64,000 bases of DNA from Rhodoferax ferrireducens (GTDB lineage: Bacteria; Pseudomonadota; Gammaproteobacteria; Burkholderiales; Burkholderiaceae_C): assembly GCF_003347515.1 (NCBI RefSeq), contig NZ_QEII01000269.1, forward strand, positions 1-64,000, read 5' to 3'. Below are positions 26,308 to 37,433 of the stretch, piece by piece; position 1 is the stretch's first letter; each line of letters begins with the position of its first letter. A program made the translations under genes and the position numbers. A model generated the notes under the pieces. It saw only the letters and a list, made by a program, of their open reading frames with translations, was not told the origin of the DNA and ran no database searches.

Positions 26308-27723
26308 ATGACCACACCCAGCCCTGCCCTGCATGACCTCGGCGCACATGCGCTGACCACGGCGTATCGCCGACACGAGCTCTCACCGGTGGAGGTCACG
26401 CAATCGGTGCTGGCGCACATGGACCGGTGGGAGCCCCACATCCGTGCCACCTACCTGTTGCGTCCAGACGTCGCCATGGCGCAGGCGCGCGCTTCCGAGG
26501 CCCGCTGGCTGCGGGGCGATCCTTGCGGCCCGTTGGACGGTGTGCCGGTCACGATCAAGGAAAACATAGCCACCCGTGGCGACCCCATGCCACTCGGCAC
26601 GCTGGCCACCAAGCTGACGCCCGCCAGCGCTCACGCGCCGCCCGCCGCCCGTCTGCTGGAGGCGGGTGCCGTGCTGCTCTGCAAGACCACCATGCCCGAC
26701 TACGGCATGCTCTCAAGCGGCTTGTCCAGCTTTCACCCCCTGTCGCGCAACCCCTGGGACGTGAGCAAAACACCTGGCGGCTCCAGCGCCGGCGCCGCCG
26801 CCGCCGCTGCCGCGGGTTACGGCCCCCTGCATATCGGCACCGACATTGGCGGCTCACTGCGTCTGCCGGCAGGCTGGTGTGGCATTTTCAGCCTCAAGCC
26901 CAGCTTGGGCCGTATCCCGATTGATCCGCCCTACACCGGTCGTGCGGCCGGCCCGATGACGCGCACCGTGGCGGACGCCGCGCTGATGATGCAGGTCTTG
27001 TCGCTACCGGATGCCCGAGACAGCATGAGCCTGCCCTATCAGGCGCTCGAATGGGACCAGTTTGACCGGGGTGTGGAGGTTCTGCGCGGGCGCAAAATCG
27101 GCCTGCTGATGGAGGCCGGCTGCGGTCTGGCGGTCGAACCCGAGGTCCGCGCAGCTATCGACCGTGCGGCGCACCTATTCGAACGCGCAGGCGCCATCGT
27201 TGAGCCCATGCCCGCCTTCATGACACCCGCCATGCTCGATGGCATGGACCACGCCTGGCGCATGCGTTCGCACATGGATTTGTCGGCCCTGTCAGCGGCC
27301 AAAAAAGCCAAGGTACTGCCTTACATCCAGCAGTGGGCCGACAGTGCAGCAGGCATGACCGGGCCGCAAACGTTTGCCGCCTTCAGCCAGTTTCACGCCA
27401 CGCGTGTCGCTACTGCGCGCGCCTGCCAGCCTTTTGACTACGTCATCTCGCCCACGTCGCCCATGCCGGCCTTTGCGGCCGAACTGCCGTCGCCCACCAA
27501 TGATCCGCTGCGCCCGTTGGAGCACATCGGCTTCACCGTGCCCTACAACATGTCCGAGCAGCCGGCCGCCTCGATCAATTGCGGCTATACGCGCAGCGGT
27601 TTGCCGATTGGCTTGCAGATTGCCGGTCAACGCTTTGATGATCTGGGCGTGTTGCAGGTCGCGCGTGCCTTTGAGCTGCTCCGCGATCCGCAGCAACCGT
27701 GGCCACAACCACCGGGCGCCTGA
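26308..27723 (+). CDS. Amidase (amidase-signature family)
   Basis: ATG 26308 gives 471 residues with the Ser-cisSer-Lys triad: VTIKENIATRGDP (Lys), TPGGSSAGAAAAAAAGYG (cis-Ser) and GTDIGGSLRLPAGWCG (nucleophile Ser). The fold matches GatA-like and aryl-acylamide amidases. It stands alone with no gatB/gatC, so a catabolic or promiscuous amidase is more likely than the tRNA amidotransferase subunit. The substrate cannot be told. It converges with the histidine phosphatase gene. Confidence 0.9.
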   Translation: MTTPSPALHDLGAHALTTAYRRHELSPVEVTQSVLAHMDRWEPHIRATYLLRPDVAMAQARASEARWLRGDPCGPLDGVPVTIKENIATRGDPMPLGTLATKLTPASAHAPPAARLLEAGAVLLCKTTMPDYGMLSSGLSSFHPLSRNPWDVSKTPGGSSAGAAAAAAAGYGPLHIGTDIGGSLRLPAGWCGIFSLKPSLGRIPIDPPYTGRAAGPMTRTVADAALMMQVLSLPDARDSMSLPYQALEWDQFDRGVEVLRGRKIGLLMEAGCGLAVEPEVRAAIDRAAHLFERAGAIVEPMPAFMTPAMLDGMDHAWRMRSHMDLSALSAAKKAKVLPYIQQWADSAAGMTGPQTFAAFSQFHATRVATARACQPFDYVISPTSPMPAFAAELPSPTNDPLRPLEHIGFTVPYNMSEQPAASINCGYTRSGLPIGLQIAGQRFDDLGVLQVARAFELLRDPQQPWPQPPGA

Positions 27724-27765
27724 TCCCGGACTTGACTTACCGAAACTGATTTATCCCGGGCTGGC

Positions 27766-28470
27766 TCACGCGCTGGGGACACCGGGGAGCACACCGGCAA
27801 GCGACCCAGGCGGCACCAGCCGGCTCTGGTCGTAGGTCGGCTGGGGCGGCATGTCGGCCAGATGCTGGGTGTCGGCCCAATCCAGGATGCTTATGGCCTC
27901 ACCCTCGATGCGCACCCGGTTCAGGCCCGCATTGGGAATGACGCTCTGGCGCGGCCCGGACAGCGGCAGGGCCAGCGCCGTGCGGTAAATCATGTCCAGC
28001 ACGCCGCCGTGCGTTACCACCACCAAGGTCTGCCCCATGTGGGCCTGTGCCAAACCACGCACGGCCGCCAATACGCGGGCATGAAACTGCCGCGTGCTCT
28101 CGCCCCCGGTAAATGCGTAGTCAGCCTGGAACCGCGTCCACTGCGTCCAGGCATCGGGATGCTGGACCTTGATATCCTCAACCCGCATGCCGTCCACCAC
28201 GCCGAAGTTCTGCTCGCGCAAGGTCACATCCAGCACGAGATCGCGCACACACGGATGCAAACTTTGCTGGCTGATGGGCAGGGCTGTCTGCTGGGTCCGG
28301 ATCAGGTCACTCGACACCAGCAAATGGGCCGCCTCGCCGGCCAGACGAATCCCGAGGCGCCGCGCCTGTTCCTGTCCCACCGTATTAAGCGGCACATCGA
28401 CATGCCCCTGAAAGCGCAGCTCGCGGTTCCAGTCGGTTTCACCATGGCGGATAAGAATGAGTTCGGTCAT
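27766..28470 (-). CDS. Histidine phosphatase (phosphoglycerate-mutase-like)
   Basis: ATG 28470 gives 234 residues with the RHGETDWN motif (catalytic His), a second Arg/Glu pair (SSDLIRTQQTA, REQNFGVVDG) and VVTHGGVLDMIY (second His). These features define the 2H phosphatase branch; PhoE/GpmB/CobC-like members share them, so the substrate is open. It starts 4 bp after the P-type ATPase stop, last in the uspA-ATPase-phosphatase minus-strand operon. Confidence 0.88.
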   Translation of the reverse strand: MTELILIRHGETDWNRELRFQGHVDVPLNTVGQEQARRLGIRLAGEAAHLLVSSDLIRTQQTALPISQQSLHPCVRDLVLDVTLREQNFGVVDGMRVEDIKVQHPDAWTQWTRFQADYAFTGGESTRQFHARVLAAVRGLAQAHMGQTLVVVTHGGVLDMIYRTALALPLSGPRQSVIPNAGLNRVRIEGEAISILDWADTQHLADMPPQPTYDQSRLVPPGSLAGVLPGVPSA

Positions 28471-28474
28471 GACA

Positions 28475-31147
28475 TCAAAGCGTGCGCAGCTGCCGCCGCC
28501 GGCGCAGCCAGACTTTCTCGATCTCGACCGCGACAAACACCACCCCAGAGGCCCCGAGGCAGAGCAAAAGCTCCGGCAGACTCAAGGGTTCGGTCTTGAA
28601 AATCGGGTTCAGCACCGGCACATAAATCGTCGCCAGCTGCAGCACAAAGGTCAGTAGCACGGCGCCCAGCAGCGGCCGGTTCGAACCTAGGCCAAGGCGC
28701 CACAGGGACTCGGTCTCCGAGCGGATCGCCAGCACATGCGCCATCTGCGACAGGGTGAGCACGGTGAACACCATGGTTTGCCAGTGCGCATGGCCGGTGG
28801 ACGTGGCCCAGGCCTGCACCAGCAGGCATAGCCCGCCAATCAGCAAACCAACCCACAAGATGTGCTGCCACAGGCCGTGGGCAAAAAGACTTTCTTGCGG
28901 CGCGCGTGGCGGCCGCTGCATGATGCCGCGCTCAGCCGGCTCGGCCGCCAGCGCCAGACCCGGCAAGCCGTCCGTCACCAGGTTAACCCACAAAATATGG
29001 ATGGGCAGCAACGGGATAGGCAAACCCAGCATCGGGGCCAGGAAGATGGTCCAGATCTCGCCCGAATTGCCGGTCATCGCATAGCGGACAAACTTTCGAA
29101 TGTTGTCGTAAATGCGCCGGCCTTCGCGCACGGCGGCGACGATGGTCGCAAAGTTGTCGTCCAGCAGGACCAGGCTAGCCGCCTCGCGCGCCACATCGGT
29201 GCCGCCCCGGCCCATGGCCACGCCGATATCGGCCCGTTTGAGGGCGGGTGCGTCGTTCACACCGTCGCCCGTCATGGCGACAAACTCACCGCGCGCCTGC
29301 AGGGCCTCGACAATGCGAATCTTCTGCGCCGGATCGACGCGCGCGTAGACCCGCACTGAAGCCACGCGCTCACGCAAAGCGGCGTCATCCATGGAAGCCA
29401 ACTCAAGCCCGTTCAGCACCTCGGCGTAACCATCCACGACGATGCCCAGACGCCGCGCAATGGCCAGCGCCGTGGCCGGGTGGTCGCCGGTGATCATCAC
29501 CGGCGTGATGCCGGCTGTTTGGCAATCGCGCACGGCGAGCGCCGCCTCCGGACGGGGTGGATCGATCAAGCCAATCAGGCCGATCAGGCTTAGGCCGGAC
29601 TCGACCGGTTCGATTTCACCGGGCACCGGCAGCGCCGCATGGGTGCGACAGGCCAGCGCCAGCACCCGCAAACCCCGGGCTGCCATGGCCTCGGCCGCCG
29701 CCAGCACGTCCGCCTGCTGCAGCGGCACGGTGCCGTCGGCGCGCCATTGCTCGCCGCACAAGGGAATCACCGATTCGGGCGCGCCCTTGGTGTAGGCTAA
29801 AAAGCCCTGCTCCAATCGGTGCACGGTGCTCATGCGCTTGCGTTCCGAGTCGAACGGCAGCTCCTGCACCCGTTCAAACTGGCGATCCAGTTCGGCCTTG
29901 TCGAGCCCGGCCTCCAGCGCCACTTGCGTGAGCGCGGTTTCGGTCGGGTCGCCTTGCCACAGCCCTTCGCGGTTGCGACTGGCGTCGTTGCACAAGGCTG
30001 CCGCACGCAACAGTTCCAGATGAAGCGGTCCGGCAAGCGCGCTGCCCGACGCGTCGATTGCCGGTACCCACTCCTGCCCGTCGGCCAGCAGCAGTTCGGC
30101 GTGCATACGATTCTGCGTCAGGGTGCCGGTTTTGTCGGAACAAATGAAGGTGACCGAACCCAGTGTCTCGACCGACGGCAAACGGCGGATCAGGGCATTG
30201 AGCGCCACCATGCGGCGCGCGCCCAGTGCCAGCAACACCGTCACTACGGCAGGCAAGGCTTCTGGAATGGCCGCCACGGCCAGGCTCACGGCAGTCAGGA
30301 TCATCAGCACCGGCGCCTCACCGCGCATCACCCCGACCAGAAAAATAACCACGCAGATGGCGATGACCGCCAGTGCCAGTCGCTTGCCAAACGCCGCCAG
30401 GCGCAGCTGCAGCGGTGTGCTGCGGTCGGTATCGCGATCCAGCAGACCGGCCACTTTGCCCAGCTCGGTCGCCATGCCAGTGGCCACCACCAGACCGCGT
30501 CCGCGCCCGTGGGTGGCCGTGGTGCCCTTGAAGGCCATGTTGAGGCGGTCGCCCAGGGAATGGGCGACGCCATTCAATGTCGCTGTGTGTTTGGCCACCG
30601 TGACCGACTCGCCGGTCAGGGCCGATTCATCGACCTTGAGTTGGGCTATTTCGATCAGCCGCAGGTCGGCGGGAATCTGGTTGCCCGCCTCCAGCAACAC
30701 AATATCACCGGGCACCAATTCACTGGCGGGGATCACTTGGGCCTGCCCACCGCGCAAGACGGTGGCCTGGGTCGCGGCCAGCTGCTGGAGCGCCGCCATG
30801 GCCCTGTCAGCCCGCCAGGCCTGCACAAATCCGATGGCGGCATTGAGCAGCACGATCACCAGAATCGCCAGCGTGTCAATCAGATCGCCGATGACGCCCG
30901 AGATCACGGCGGCGCCGATCAGCACCAGCACCATGAAGTCCTTGAACTGGTCAAGGAACTGGCCCCACAGACTGCGGCCCGGCCGGCCCTGGATTTCATT
31001 CGGACCGTGCGCCTGGGCACGGCGGCTGGCCTCGTCCTCATGCAGGCCATGCCCCGGGTCTACCCCGTGTCGACGTGCCAATTCATGGGCATCGTGCAAG
31101 TGCCAATGGTCGGCGGCAACCGGGGGTGACTTCTCCGCCATGTCCAT
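28475..31147 (-). CDS. P-type cation-transporting ATPase (P2, Ca2+-ATPase-like)
   Basis: The 890-residue pump has an N-terminal cytoplasmic domain (LHDAHELARRHGV), the TGES actuator motif (ALTGESVTVAK), membrane helix 4 with IPEALPAVVTV, the phosphorylation site CSDKTGTLTQNRM, and the MTGDGVNDAPALK hinge. Ten membrane helices are predicted, with the usual C-terminal group of six. PEALP and overall length fit bacterial Ca2+ or related P2 pumps; specificity is not decided by sequence. It lies between uspA and the histidine phosphatase, so it may be stress-linked. Confidence 0.92.
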   Translation of the reverse strand: MDMAEKSPPVAADHWHLHDAHELARRHGVDPGHGLHEDEASRRAQAHGPNEIQGRPGRSLWGQFLDQFKDFMVLVLIGAAVISGVIGDLIDTLAILVIVLLNAAIGFVQAWRADRAMAALQQLAATQATVLRGGQAQVIPASELVPGDIVLLEAGNQIPADLRLIEIAQLKVDESALTGESVTVAKHTATLNGVAHSLGDRLNMAFKGTTATHGRGRGLVVATGMATELGKVAGLLDRDTDRSTPLQLRLAAFGKRLALAVIAICVVIFLVGVMRGEAPVLMILTAVSLAVAAIPEALPAVVTVLLALGARRMVALNALIRRLPSVETLGSVTFICSDKTGTLTQNRMHAELLLADGQEWVPAIDASGSALAGPLHLELLRAAALCNDASRNREGLWQGDPTETALTQVALEAGLDKAELDRQFERVQELPFDSERKRMSTVHRLEQGFLAYTKGAPESVIPLCGEQWRADGTVPLQQADVLAAAEAMAARGLRVLALACRTHAALPVPGEIEPVESGLSLIGLIGLIDPPRPEAALAVRDCQTAGITPVMITGDHPATALAIARRLGIVVDGYAEVLNGLELASMDDAALRERVASVRVYARVDPAQKIRIVEALQARGEFVAMTGDGVNDAPALKRADIGVAMGRGGTDVAREAASLVLLDDNFATIVAAVREGRRIYDNIRKFVRYAMTGNSGEIWTIFLAPMLGLPIPLLPIHILWVNLVTDGLPGLALAAEPAERGIMQRPPRAPQESLFAHGLWQHILWVGLLIGGLCLLVQAWATSTGHAHWQTMVFTVLTLSQMAHVLAIRSETESLWRLGLGSNRPLLGAVLLTFVLQLATIYVPVLNPIFKTEPLSLPELLLCLGASGVVFVAVEIEKVWLRRRRQLRTL

Positions 31148-31167
31148 GTCAATGTCGACGACGCCCT

Positions 31168-31653
31168 TTATTCAGAGACATCAGGCGTATCAACTGCATC
31201 CAGTTCTGGCTCTGGCTCTGGCTCTTCATTCAACTTGACAATCATCACCGGCACACCCGCCGCATGCAGCACTTCATTTGACACCGAGCCCAGCAATGCA
31301 CGGCGCAAGGTACTCGTGCCGCTGGCCCCCATGACCACGAGATCGCAGCCATAGCGCTCCAGGATGTCGATGAGGGTGTGCGCCGGGTCACCCGAGGCCA
31401 CTTCGCACTCATAGGAAATATTGGCTTCCTTCAGCAACGCCTCGGCCGGCAACAAGGTGTGGGCGCCAGCGGCCGCACTGACCTGCTCAATCACTTGCGG
31501 ATCATGGGCCACCACCAACTCATACAAAGTCGCGGCCTCCTGCACATTCGCCAGCACCACGCTGGTCTCCAGACCGGCCTGCGCCATGCGGATGGCAAAG
31601 CGCACCGCCTCCATCGCGACAGCAGAACCATCCACGGGCAATAGTATTTTCAT
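31168..31653 (-). CDS. Universal stress protein (UspA family)
   Basis: The 161-residue protein starts MKILLPVDGSAVAMEAVRFA and has the ATP-binding UspA motif DLVVMGASGTSTLRRALLGSVSNEVL (G-x2-G-x9-G-S pattern) near the C-terminus, then PVMIVKL and an acidic tail (EEPEPEPELD). ATP-binding class of UspA is likely. The ATG follows CGGAGAAAAA. It heads an operon with the P-type ATPase 20 bp downstream. Confidence 0.93.
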   Translation of the reverse strand: MKILLPVDGSAVAMEAVRFAIRMAQAGLETSVVLANVQEAATLYELVVAHDPQVIEQVSAAAGAHTLLPAEALLKEANISYECEVASGDPAHTLIDILERYGCDLVVMGASGTSTLRRALLGSVSNEVLHAAGVPVMIVKLNEEPEPEPELDAVDTPDVSE

Positions 31654-31763
31654 TTTTTCTCCGATTTGTATGTGGAAACGAATAGTTCAAGCGTAAATCC
31701 CCACCCGGATTGCGTCTTGATATGGGTCATATATACGCCGCATGCAGGCGGCCCCGCCGAGGC

Positions 31764-32264
31764 TTAAGCGCGCGCGAGACCCTGCACTTTTTCTATCAAT
31801 CGCTGATTCACTGCCGGCGACACAAACTTTTCCACCTCGCCCCCGAGTGTGGCGATTTCGCGCACAAAGGTACTCGATATGAACTGGTACTTGTCGCTGG
31901 GCGTGAGAAAAACAGTTTCCACATTGGGCATCAGGCTACGGTTCATGCCGGCAAGTTGAAACTCGTAGTCAAAGTCCGTCACGGCGCGCAAGCCGCGCAC
32001 CATGGCCTTGGCGCCCCGCGCCACGACAAAGTCACGTAACAGACCGGAGAAGCTTTCCACCTGCACCTGCGGATAAGCCTGGATCGCCTCGCGCGCCATG
32101 TCCATGCGCTCTTCCAGTGAAAACATGGCTTTCTTATGGTGCCCTGCCGCGACCGCCACGATGACGCGGTCAAACAACTGCGTCGCCCGTCGCACCACAT
32201 CTTCATGGCCAAGGGTCATCGGGTCAAAAGTGCCGGGATAAACAGCAATCACGTCATGGGCCAT
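31764..32264 (-). CDS. coaD: Phosphopantetheine adenylyltransferase CoaD
   Basis: ATG 32264 gives 166 residues with the nucleotidyltransferase motif [16 protein letters not shown] (HxGH variant TLGH), [19 protein letters not shown] and the [10 protein letters not shown] motif. It makes dephospho-CoA from phosphopantetheine and ATP. The open frame extends upstream, but the family start is [11 protein letters not shown]. It follows rsmD, the conserved proteobacterial pair. Confidence 0.97.
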   Translation of the reverse strand: MAHDVIAVYPGTFDPMTLGHEDVVRRATQLFDRVIVAVAAGHHKKAMFSLEERMDMAREAIQAYPQVQVESFSGLLRDFVVARGAKAMVRGLRAVTDFDYEFQLAGMNRSLMPNVETVFLTPSDKYQFISSTFVREIATLGGEVEKFVSPAVNQRLIEKVQGLARA

Positions 32265-32354
32265 TTTTCGCCTTTGGGTCAGTTGGGGGCAAAGCTCGGC
32301 GGCTTCTTTATCGCGGGCTCTCTTACGCCGCATTATGCAGCGCGGCCTGGCTGG

Positions 32355-32981
32355 CTAGCCCATGCGCTTGAGCAAATGGGCGTGCACCGCACCGGCCTTC
32401 AAATGCCGGTGTACGGTCAGTCCGGCGCTCTCCAGCTGCGCGTCGGTCCACAGGATGGGGGCCTCCAGATAAACAAAGCCGTCCACCGCCACGGCACGAC
32501 CAGCGGCGATCAGCGCCGCTTCAAACAGCACAGAGTCAAAAGGTGGGTCGATAAACACGACATCCATGCTGGCCGCATCCAGGTGCTTGAGCGCGGCCAC
32601 ACCGTCGCCGCGCACCACTTGTGTGGCGCTGGCCTGCAGCTGCGTCTGGACACGCTTGAGTTGCGCCACCAGGGCCGTGTCCTGCTCGACCAGCGTGACT
32701 TCTTTGGCGCCACGGGACGCGGCTTCAAAACCGAGTGCACCGGTGCCGGCAAACGCATCGATGCAACGCCAGCCGGTCAGGTCCTGGCCCAGCCAGTTGA
32801 ACAGGGTCTCGCGCACACGGTCGGGTGTGGGGCGCAGACCGGGCTTGTCAGCCACCGCCAGCTTGGTGCGCTTCCACAGGCCACCGATGATGCGGACCTC
32901 ATGGGTCAGTGGGGTGGAGAGGCGCACGGGACGGGGCGGGCGTTCGGATGGGTTGATGGCTTTGGAATTTTTTTGCTTCAT
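32355..32981 (-). CDS. rsmD: 16S rRNA (guanine966-N2)-methyltransferase RsmD
   Basis: The 208-residue enzyme has the family N-terminus (VRIIGGLWKRTKLAV, GLRPTPDRVRETLFNWL), the SAM-binding CIDAFAGTGALGFEAASRGA and the catalytic DVVFIDPPFD (NPPY-like DPPF). It methylates G966 of 16S rRNA. It sits upstream of coaD on the same strand. Confidence 0.96.
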   Translation of the reverse strand: MKQKNSKAINPSERPPRPVRLSTPLTHEVRIIGGLWKRTKLAVADKPGLRPTPDRVRETLFNWLGQDLTGWRCIDAFAGTGALGFEAASRGAKEVTLVEQDTALVAQLKRVQTQLQASATQVVRGDGVAALKHLDAASMDVVFIDPPFDSVLFEAALIAAGRAVAVDGFVYLEAPILWTDAQLESAGLTVHRHLKAGAVHAHLLKRMG

Positions 32982-33171
32982 TGGTAAAGCTTAACGCAAG
33001 CGACAGGGGCAAGTCAGCCACCTTTCAGGCCTCAGTCCATCGTCACGACGTCGGATGACTCACGTTCAATGCCGGGTAATCCGTATAAAGGTCGATGCCG
33101 CGCTGAGTGGATCGTGGCATGCCAAGGTCGAGTTCCAGACGGACCTGCCGCGTGGCCCCTGGAGGAACGCC

Positions 33172-33366
33172 TCAGGTTCGCGGCTTGGCGACTTGGTCAT
33201 CGGGTTTTCCGCCCTGATTCTTCCACTTTTCATAGCACTCCACGCCGCAAAAATGCACAAAGTAGTCCGTCGCTTCACGAACTTTGGCTTCGGACAGAGG
33301 CACTTCCTTCAGACATACCGCGCAGACAACGCGCTCGGTCTCGACCGGTTTATCAGTGGCAGTCAT
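33172..33366 (-). CDS. Small zinc-ribbon-like protein (DUF3330)
   Basis: ATG 33366 gives 64 residues with CAVCLKEVP and HFCGVECYEKW, a four-Cys/His metal site of the DUF3330 type, and a basic C-terminus (KPDDQVAKPRT). TTGGAGGAAACC precedes the ATG; the open frame continues upstream without a site. It is just downstream of the second M16 peptidase, in the same direction. The function is unknown. Confidence 0.75.
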   Translation of the reverse strand: MTATDKPVETERVVCAVCLKEVPLSEAKVREATDYFVHFCGVECYEKWKNQGGKPDDQVAKPRT

Positions 33367-33449
33367 GGTTTCCTCCAAAAAAACCAGCATACCGCTTCTC
33401 ACGTCACCCGGCCACTGGATTCGTTGCGGGAGTAGATCTATTGCCAACC

Positions 33450-34835
33450 CTAGTTGGCAGGCGCGGCCCCGCCCAGCACCACCGTCACCATTTTTTGCGG
33501 CTGCAGCTTGCGCGCAAACGCCGCCTTGATGTCGGCCGCGGTCACCTTCTCCACCTGCTTCGTCCAGGTGTCCAGATAGTCCAGCGCCAGCTTGTTCCAG
33601 GCGATGTTGGCGACGTTGTCTAGCAGTTTGCGGTTGCTGTCAATACGCAGGGCAAAGCCGCCAATCAGGTTGTCCTTGGCGGCTTTGAGCTCTGCTTCAG
33701 TCGGGCCCTTGGCCACGAAGTCGGCGACCACGTCGCGCGACACCTGCACCGCCTGCGTGGCCTGGTCGGGCCGGGTTTGCAGGCCCAGGGTGAAGGCGCC
33801 GGCATGCAGGGCGGGCGCGAAGTAGCTGTAGATGCTGTAGGTCAAGCCGCGCTTTTCGCGCACTTGCGTCGTCAGGCGCGACACAAAGCCGCCACCGCCC
33901 AGGATGTAGTTCCCCACCGTGAGGGCAAAGTAATCCGGGTCGTCGCGCCTATAGCCGGGTTGCCCGATCAGCACATGGGCTTGCGCCGAGTCGAACGCGA
34001 TGTGTTGCTCACTGGCCTTGTCCAGCGGTGCCACCTCGGGCACGGCAGGCAGGGCCGGGCAGGCGGCGGGCGTCGTGGCCGGCAGGCGCGAAAACAACTG
34101 CGTCACCAGCCCATCGGCCTGCGCCCGGTTCACGGCACCCACGATCGTCACCTTGGCCCGGCACGGCTGGATCAGCGTGGCGTAAACCGTCTTCATGTCG
34201 GCCACGCTGATACGGTCCAAGGTCTCTTGCGTCATCTCGAAACCATAGGGGTGCTGGCCGTACACCGCCGTGTTGAAGGCGCGCGCCGCCAAGGTGGCCG
34301 GGCGGGTGTTGGCCTCCTTGATGGCGGCGCTTAGGGTCTGGCGCTCGCGCTGCCAGATCGTTTCAGGGAAGGCCGGCTCGCCCAGTTGCCGGGCGGCGAG
34401 TTGCGCGGCTTTGGACAAAAGATCCGGGTAGGTCAGCGAGCGCAGTGAAAAACTCATGCGGTCGCTGCTGGCTCCGGCGCCAAACGAGGCGCCCAGATCG
34501 GCCCAGGCTTCACTCAAGGCGTTTTCATCCAGCGCGGGCTCAGCGGCCGGTGCCCCGGCGCCTCGCGCCTTGCCGGCCAACACGCCTTTGCCCGTCATGC
34601 TGGCCGTGACGCTGGCCAAGCCGGCCTTGTCGGGCGGATCGCGGCGGCTGCCGGCGTCAAAGTCAATCTGCACGTCCAGCATCGGGATGGCTTGGCTGGG
34701 CACCAGGTAGACCTGCACACCCGAGGCCTGCGTCCAGTGCTCGATGGGAATGGCCGCCCATGCCGTATTTATAGAAAAAAGGTTTGTAGCCCCCGTCAAT
34801 ATTGCGCAGATAGCTATATTTTTAATAGTATTCAT
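33450..34835 (-). CDS. M16 peptidase-like protein, inactive-type partner
   Basis: The 461-residue exported protein of the M16 (insulinase/pitrilysin) family has a signal peptide at residues 1-28. The N-terminal domain lacks the HxxEH zinc motif: the corresponding region reads LDVQIDFDAGSRRDPPDKAGLASV and then MTGKGVLAG. The C-terminal part keeps YILGGGGFVSRLTTQVREKRGLTYSIYS, the R...Y pair of the family. It follows the HxxEH-containing gene by 22 bp, so the two probably form a heterodimer. Part of its signal peptide is encoded by a dispersed-repeat copy (34771-34829). Confidence 0.88.
   Translation of the reverse strand: MNTIKNIAICAILTGATNLFSINTAWAAIPIEHWTQASGVQVYLVPSQAIPMLDVQIDFDAGSRRDPPDKAGLASVTASMTGKGVLAGKARGAGAPAAEPALDENALSEAWADLGASFGAGASSDRMSFSLRSLTYPDLLSKAAQLAARQLGEPAFPETIWQRERQTLSAAIKEANTRPATLAARAFNTAVYGQHPYGFEMTQETLDRISVADMKTVYATLIQPCRAKVTIVGAVNRAQADGLVTQLFSRLPATTPAACPALPAVPEVAPLDKASEQHIAFDSAQAHVLIGQPGYRRDDPDYFALTVGNYILGGGGFVSRLTTQVREKRGLTYSIYSYFAPALHAGAFTLGLQTRPDQATQAVQVSRDVVADFVAKGPTEAELKAAKDNLIGGFALRIDSNRKLLDNVANIAWNKLALDYLDTWTKQVEKVTAADIKAAFARKLQPQKMVTVVLGGAAPAN
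34771..34829 (-). repeat. Dispersed repeat copy C (encodes a signal peptide)
   Basis: On the minus strand: ACTATTAAAAATATAGCT, ATCTGCGC, GACGGGGGCTACAAACC, then a T-rich end. It is read as IAICAILTGATNLFS in the M16 partner's signal peptide. Confidence 0.85.
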
Positions 34836-34857
34836 AAATTAAAACAGGAAGCGGCAC

Positions 34858-36324
34858 TCAGTGCCGGGCGCCCGGCGGGGGCGTGCGCGGCTTGCGGGTC
34901 TTGTCCAGGGGTTGCGGCTGCAGCACCGCCACCGTGAGTTGGTCGTCACCAAAGTATTTGGCCGCCACCGCCTTGACCTGCTCGGCGCTGACCGCACGCA
35001 GGCGGGCGATCAGCCGCTCCTCCGCGTCCAGCGGCAGCCCCTGCACCCAGTTGCTGCCCAGCTCGCGGGCCTGGTTGAACACCGAATCGAGCTTGTAGAT
35101 TTCGCTCGCCACCCACTGGGTCTTGACGCGGTTGAGTTCGGCCTCGGTCACCCCGTCACGGGCGATGCGCGCCACCTGCTCGCGCAAGGCCGCCTCCACT
35201 TGCTGCACCGTCTTGCCCTGCGCTGGCACGCCAGCCAGCACGAACAATTGCGGCCCGCGACCCCACAAACCGTTGTAGGCGCCGACGCTGTCCGCCACCC
35301 GCTGCTCGCCCTGCGTCAGCGCCCTGTCCAGGCGCGCCCCGCTGTAGCCGTCCAGCACGGCGGCCAACACGGTCAAGGCCAGCGCGTCCGAATCACCGGC
35401 TGGCGGGTTCGGCGAAACGCCGGCCGGGGCGATGCCCAAGGCCTCGTCCAGCGACTGCAGACCGGGCACCTTGAACGCCATCGACAAATAGGCCTGCTCG
35501 GCAGGCGCTTTGAAATCCATGCGCCGCACGCCCATTTGCGCCGGCTCGCTGCGCGGCTTGCGTGCCGGCAGCGCTCGGGCCGGCACGGCGCCATAGTATT
35601 TCTCGGCCAGGCGGCGCACCTGCGCCACATCCACGTCCCCCGCCACCACCACGGCGGCGTTGGCGGGCACATACCAGCGCCGGTAAAACTCGCGCGCATC
35701 GTTGGGCGTCATGGCATCGAGATCGCTCATCCAGCCGACCACCGGCCGCCGGTACGGCGAAGCCACAAAAACAGTGGCGTTCAAGGCTTCCCCCAGCAGG
35801 GCGCGCGGGCTGTCTTCGGTGCGCAGGCGGCGCTCTTCCTTGACCACTTCCAGCTCCTTGGCAAACTCTTCATCGGCCCACTGGTTGTTGGCAAAGCGGT
35901 CGGCTTCGAGCTTCATCACGTCTTCCAGCCGATTGGCGGGAATCTGCTGGTAAAAGCCGGTGTAGTCCTTGCTGGTGAAGGCGTTCTCGCGCCCGCCCAG
36001 GGCTGCCACCCGGCGCGAGAACTCGCCCGGTGCCACCGCAGGCGTGCCCTTGAACATCATGTGCTCCAGCACATGCGCCACGCCCGAGGTGCCATCGACT
36101 TCGTCCATGGAGCCGACCCGGACCCACAGCATGTGAACCGCCGTGGGGGCGCGCCGGTCGGGTTTGACAATCACCGTCAAGCCGTTGGGCAAGGTGAATT
36201 GTTCTACCGGGGTCGGGGATTGCGCCTGGGCCGGAAGGCTCAACAGCTGGCACAAAACGAGCGAGACAGGTGCCAACTGGCGGGCCAGCAGGCGGGGTAA
36301 GGTTCGTGGCATGGGTCTTTTCAT
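34858..36324 (-). CDS. M16 zinc peptidase (HxxEH-containing)
   Basis: ATG 36324 gives 488 residues with a signal peptide (LVLCQLLSLPAQAQ). The zinc-binding motif HVLEHMMFKGT (HxxEH) lies near residue 85 with the distal Glu in ELEVVKEERR, and the C-terminal family pair follows. It is a periplasmic metallopeptidase of the PqqL/YmxG type, and its partner lacking the zinc site follows in the same operon. It is divergent from ftsY with a 29-bp gap. Confidence 0.92.
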   Translation of the reverse strand: MKRPMPRTLPRLLARQLAPVSLVLCQLLSLPAQAQSPTPVEQFTLPNGLTVIVKPDRRAPTAVHMLWVRVGSMDEVDGTSGVAHVLEHMMFKGTPAVAPGEFSRRVAALGGRENAFTSKDYTGFYQQIPANRLEDVMKLEADRFANNQWADEEFAKELEVVKEERRLRTEDSPRALLGEALNATVFVASPYRRPVVGWMSDLDAMTPNDAREFYRRWYVPANAAVVVAGDVDVAQVRRLAEKYYGAVPARALPARKPRSEPAQMGVRRMDFKAPAEQAYLSMAFKVPGLQSLDEALGIAPAGVSPNPPAGDSDALALTVLAAVLDGYSGARLDRALTQGEQRVADSVGAYNGLWGRGPQLFVLAGVPAQGKTVQQVEAALREQVARIARDGVTEAELNRVKTQWVASEIYKLDSVFNQARELGSNWVQGLPLDAEERLIARLRAVSAEQVKAVAAKYFGDDQLTVAVLQPQPLDKTRKPRTPPPGARH

Positions 36325-36353
36325 AGAATGGTGTGATTCTATGAACCCACACA

Positions 36354-37429
<1,076 letters not shown>

Positions 37430-37433
<4 letters not shown>

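Noticed and set aside
34861..36300. A 479-codon plus-strand frame opposite the M16 peptidase
   Set aside because: It mirrors the codon pattern of the M16 gene and shows His/Arg/Gly-rich nonsense composition.
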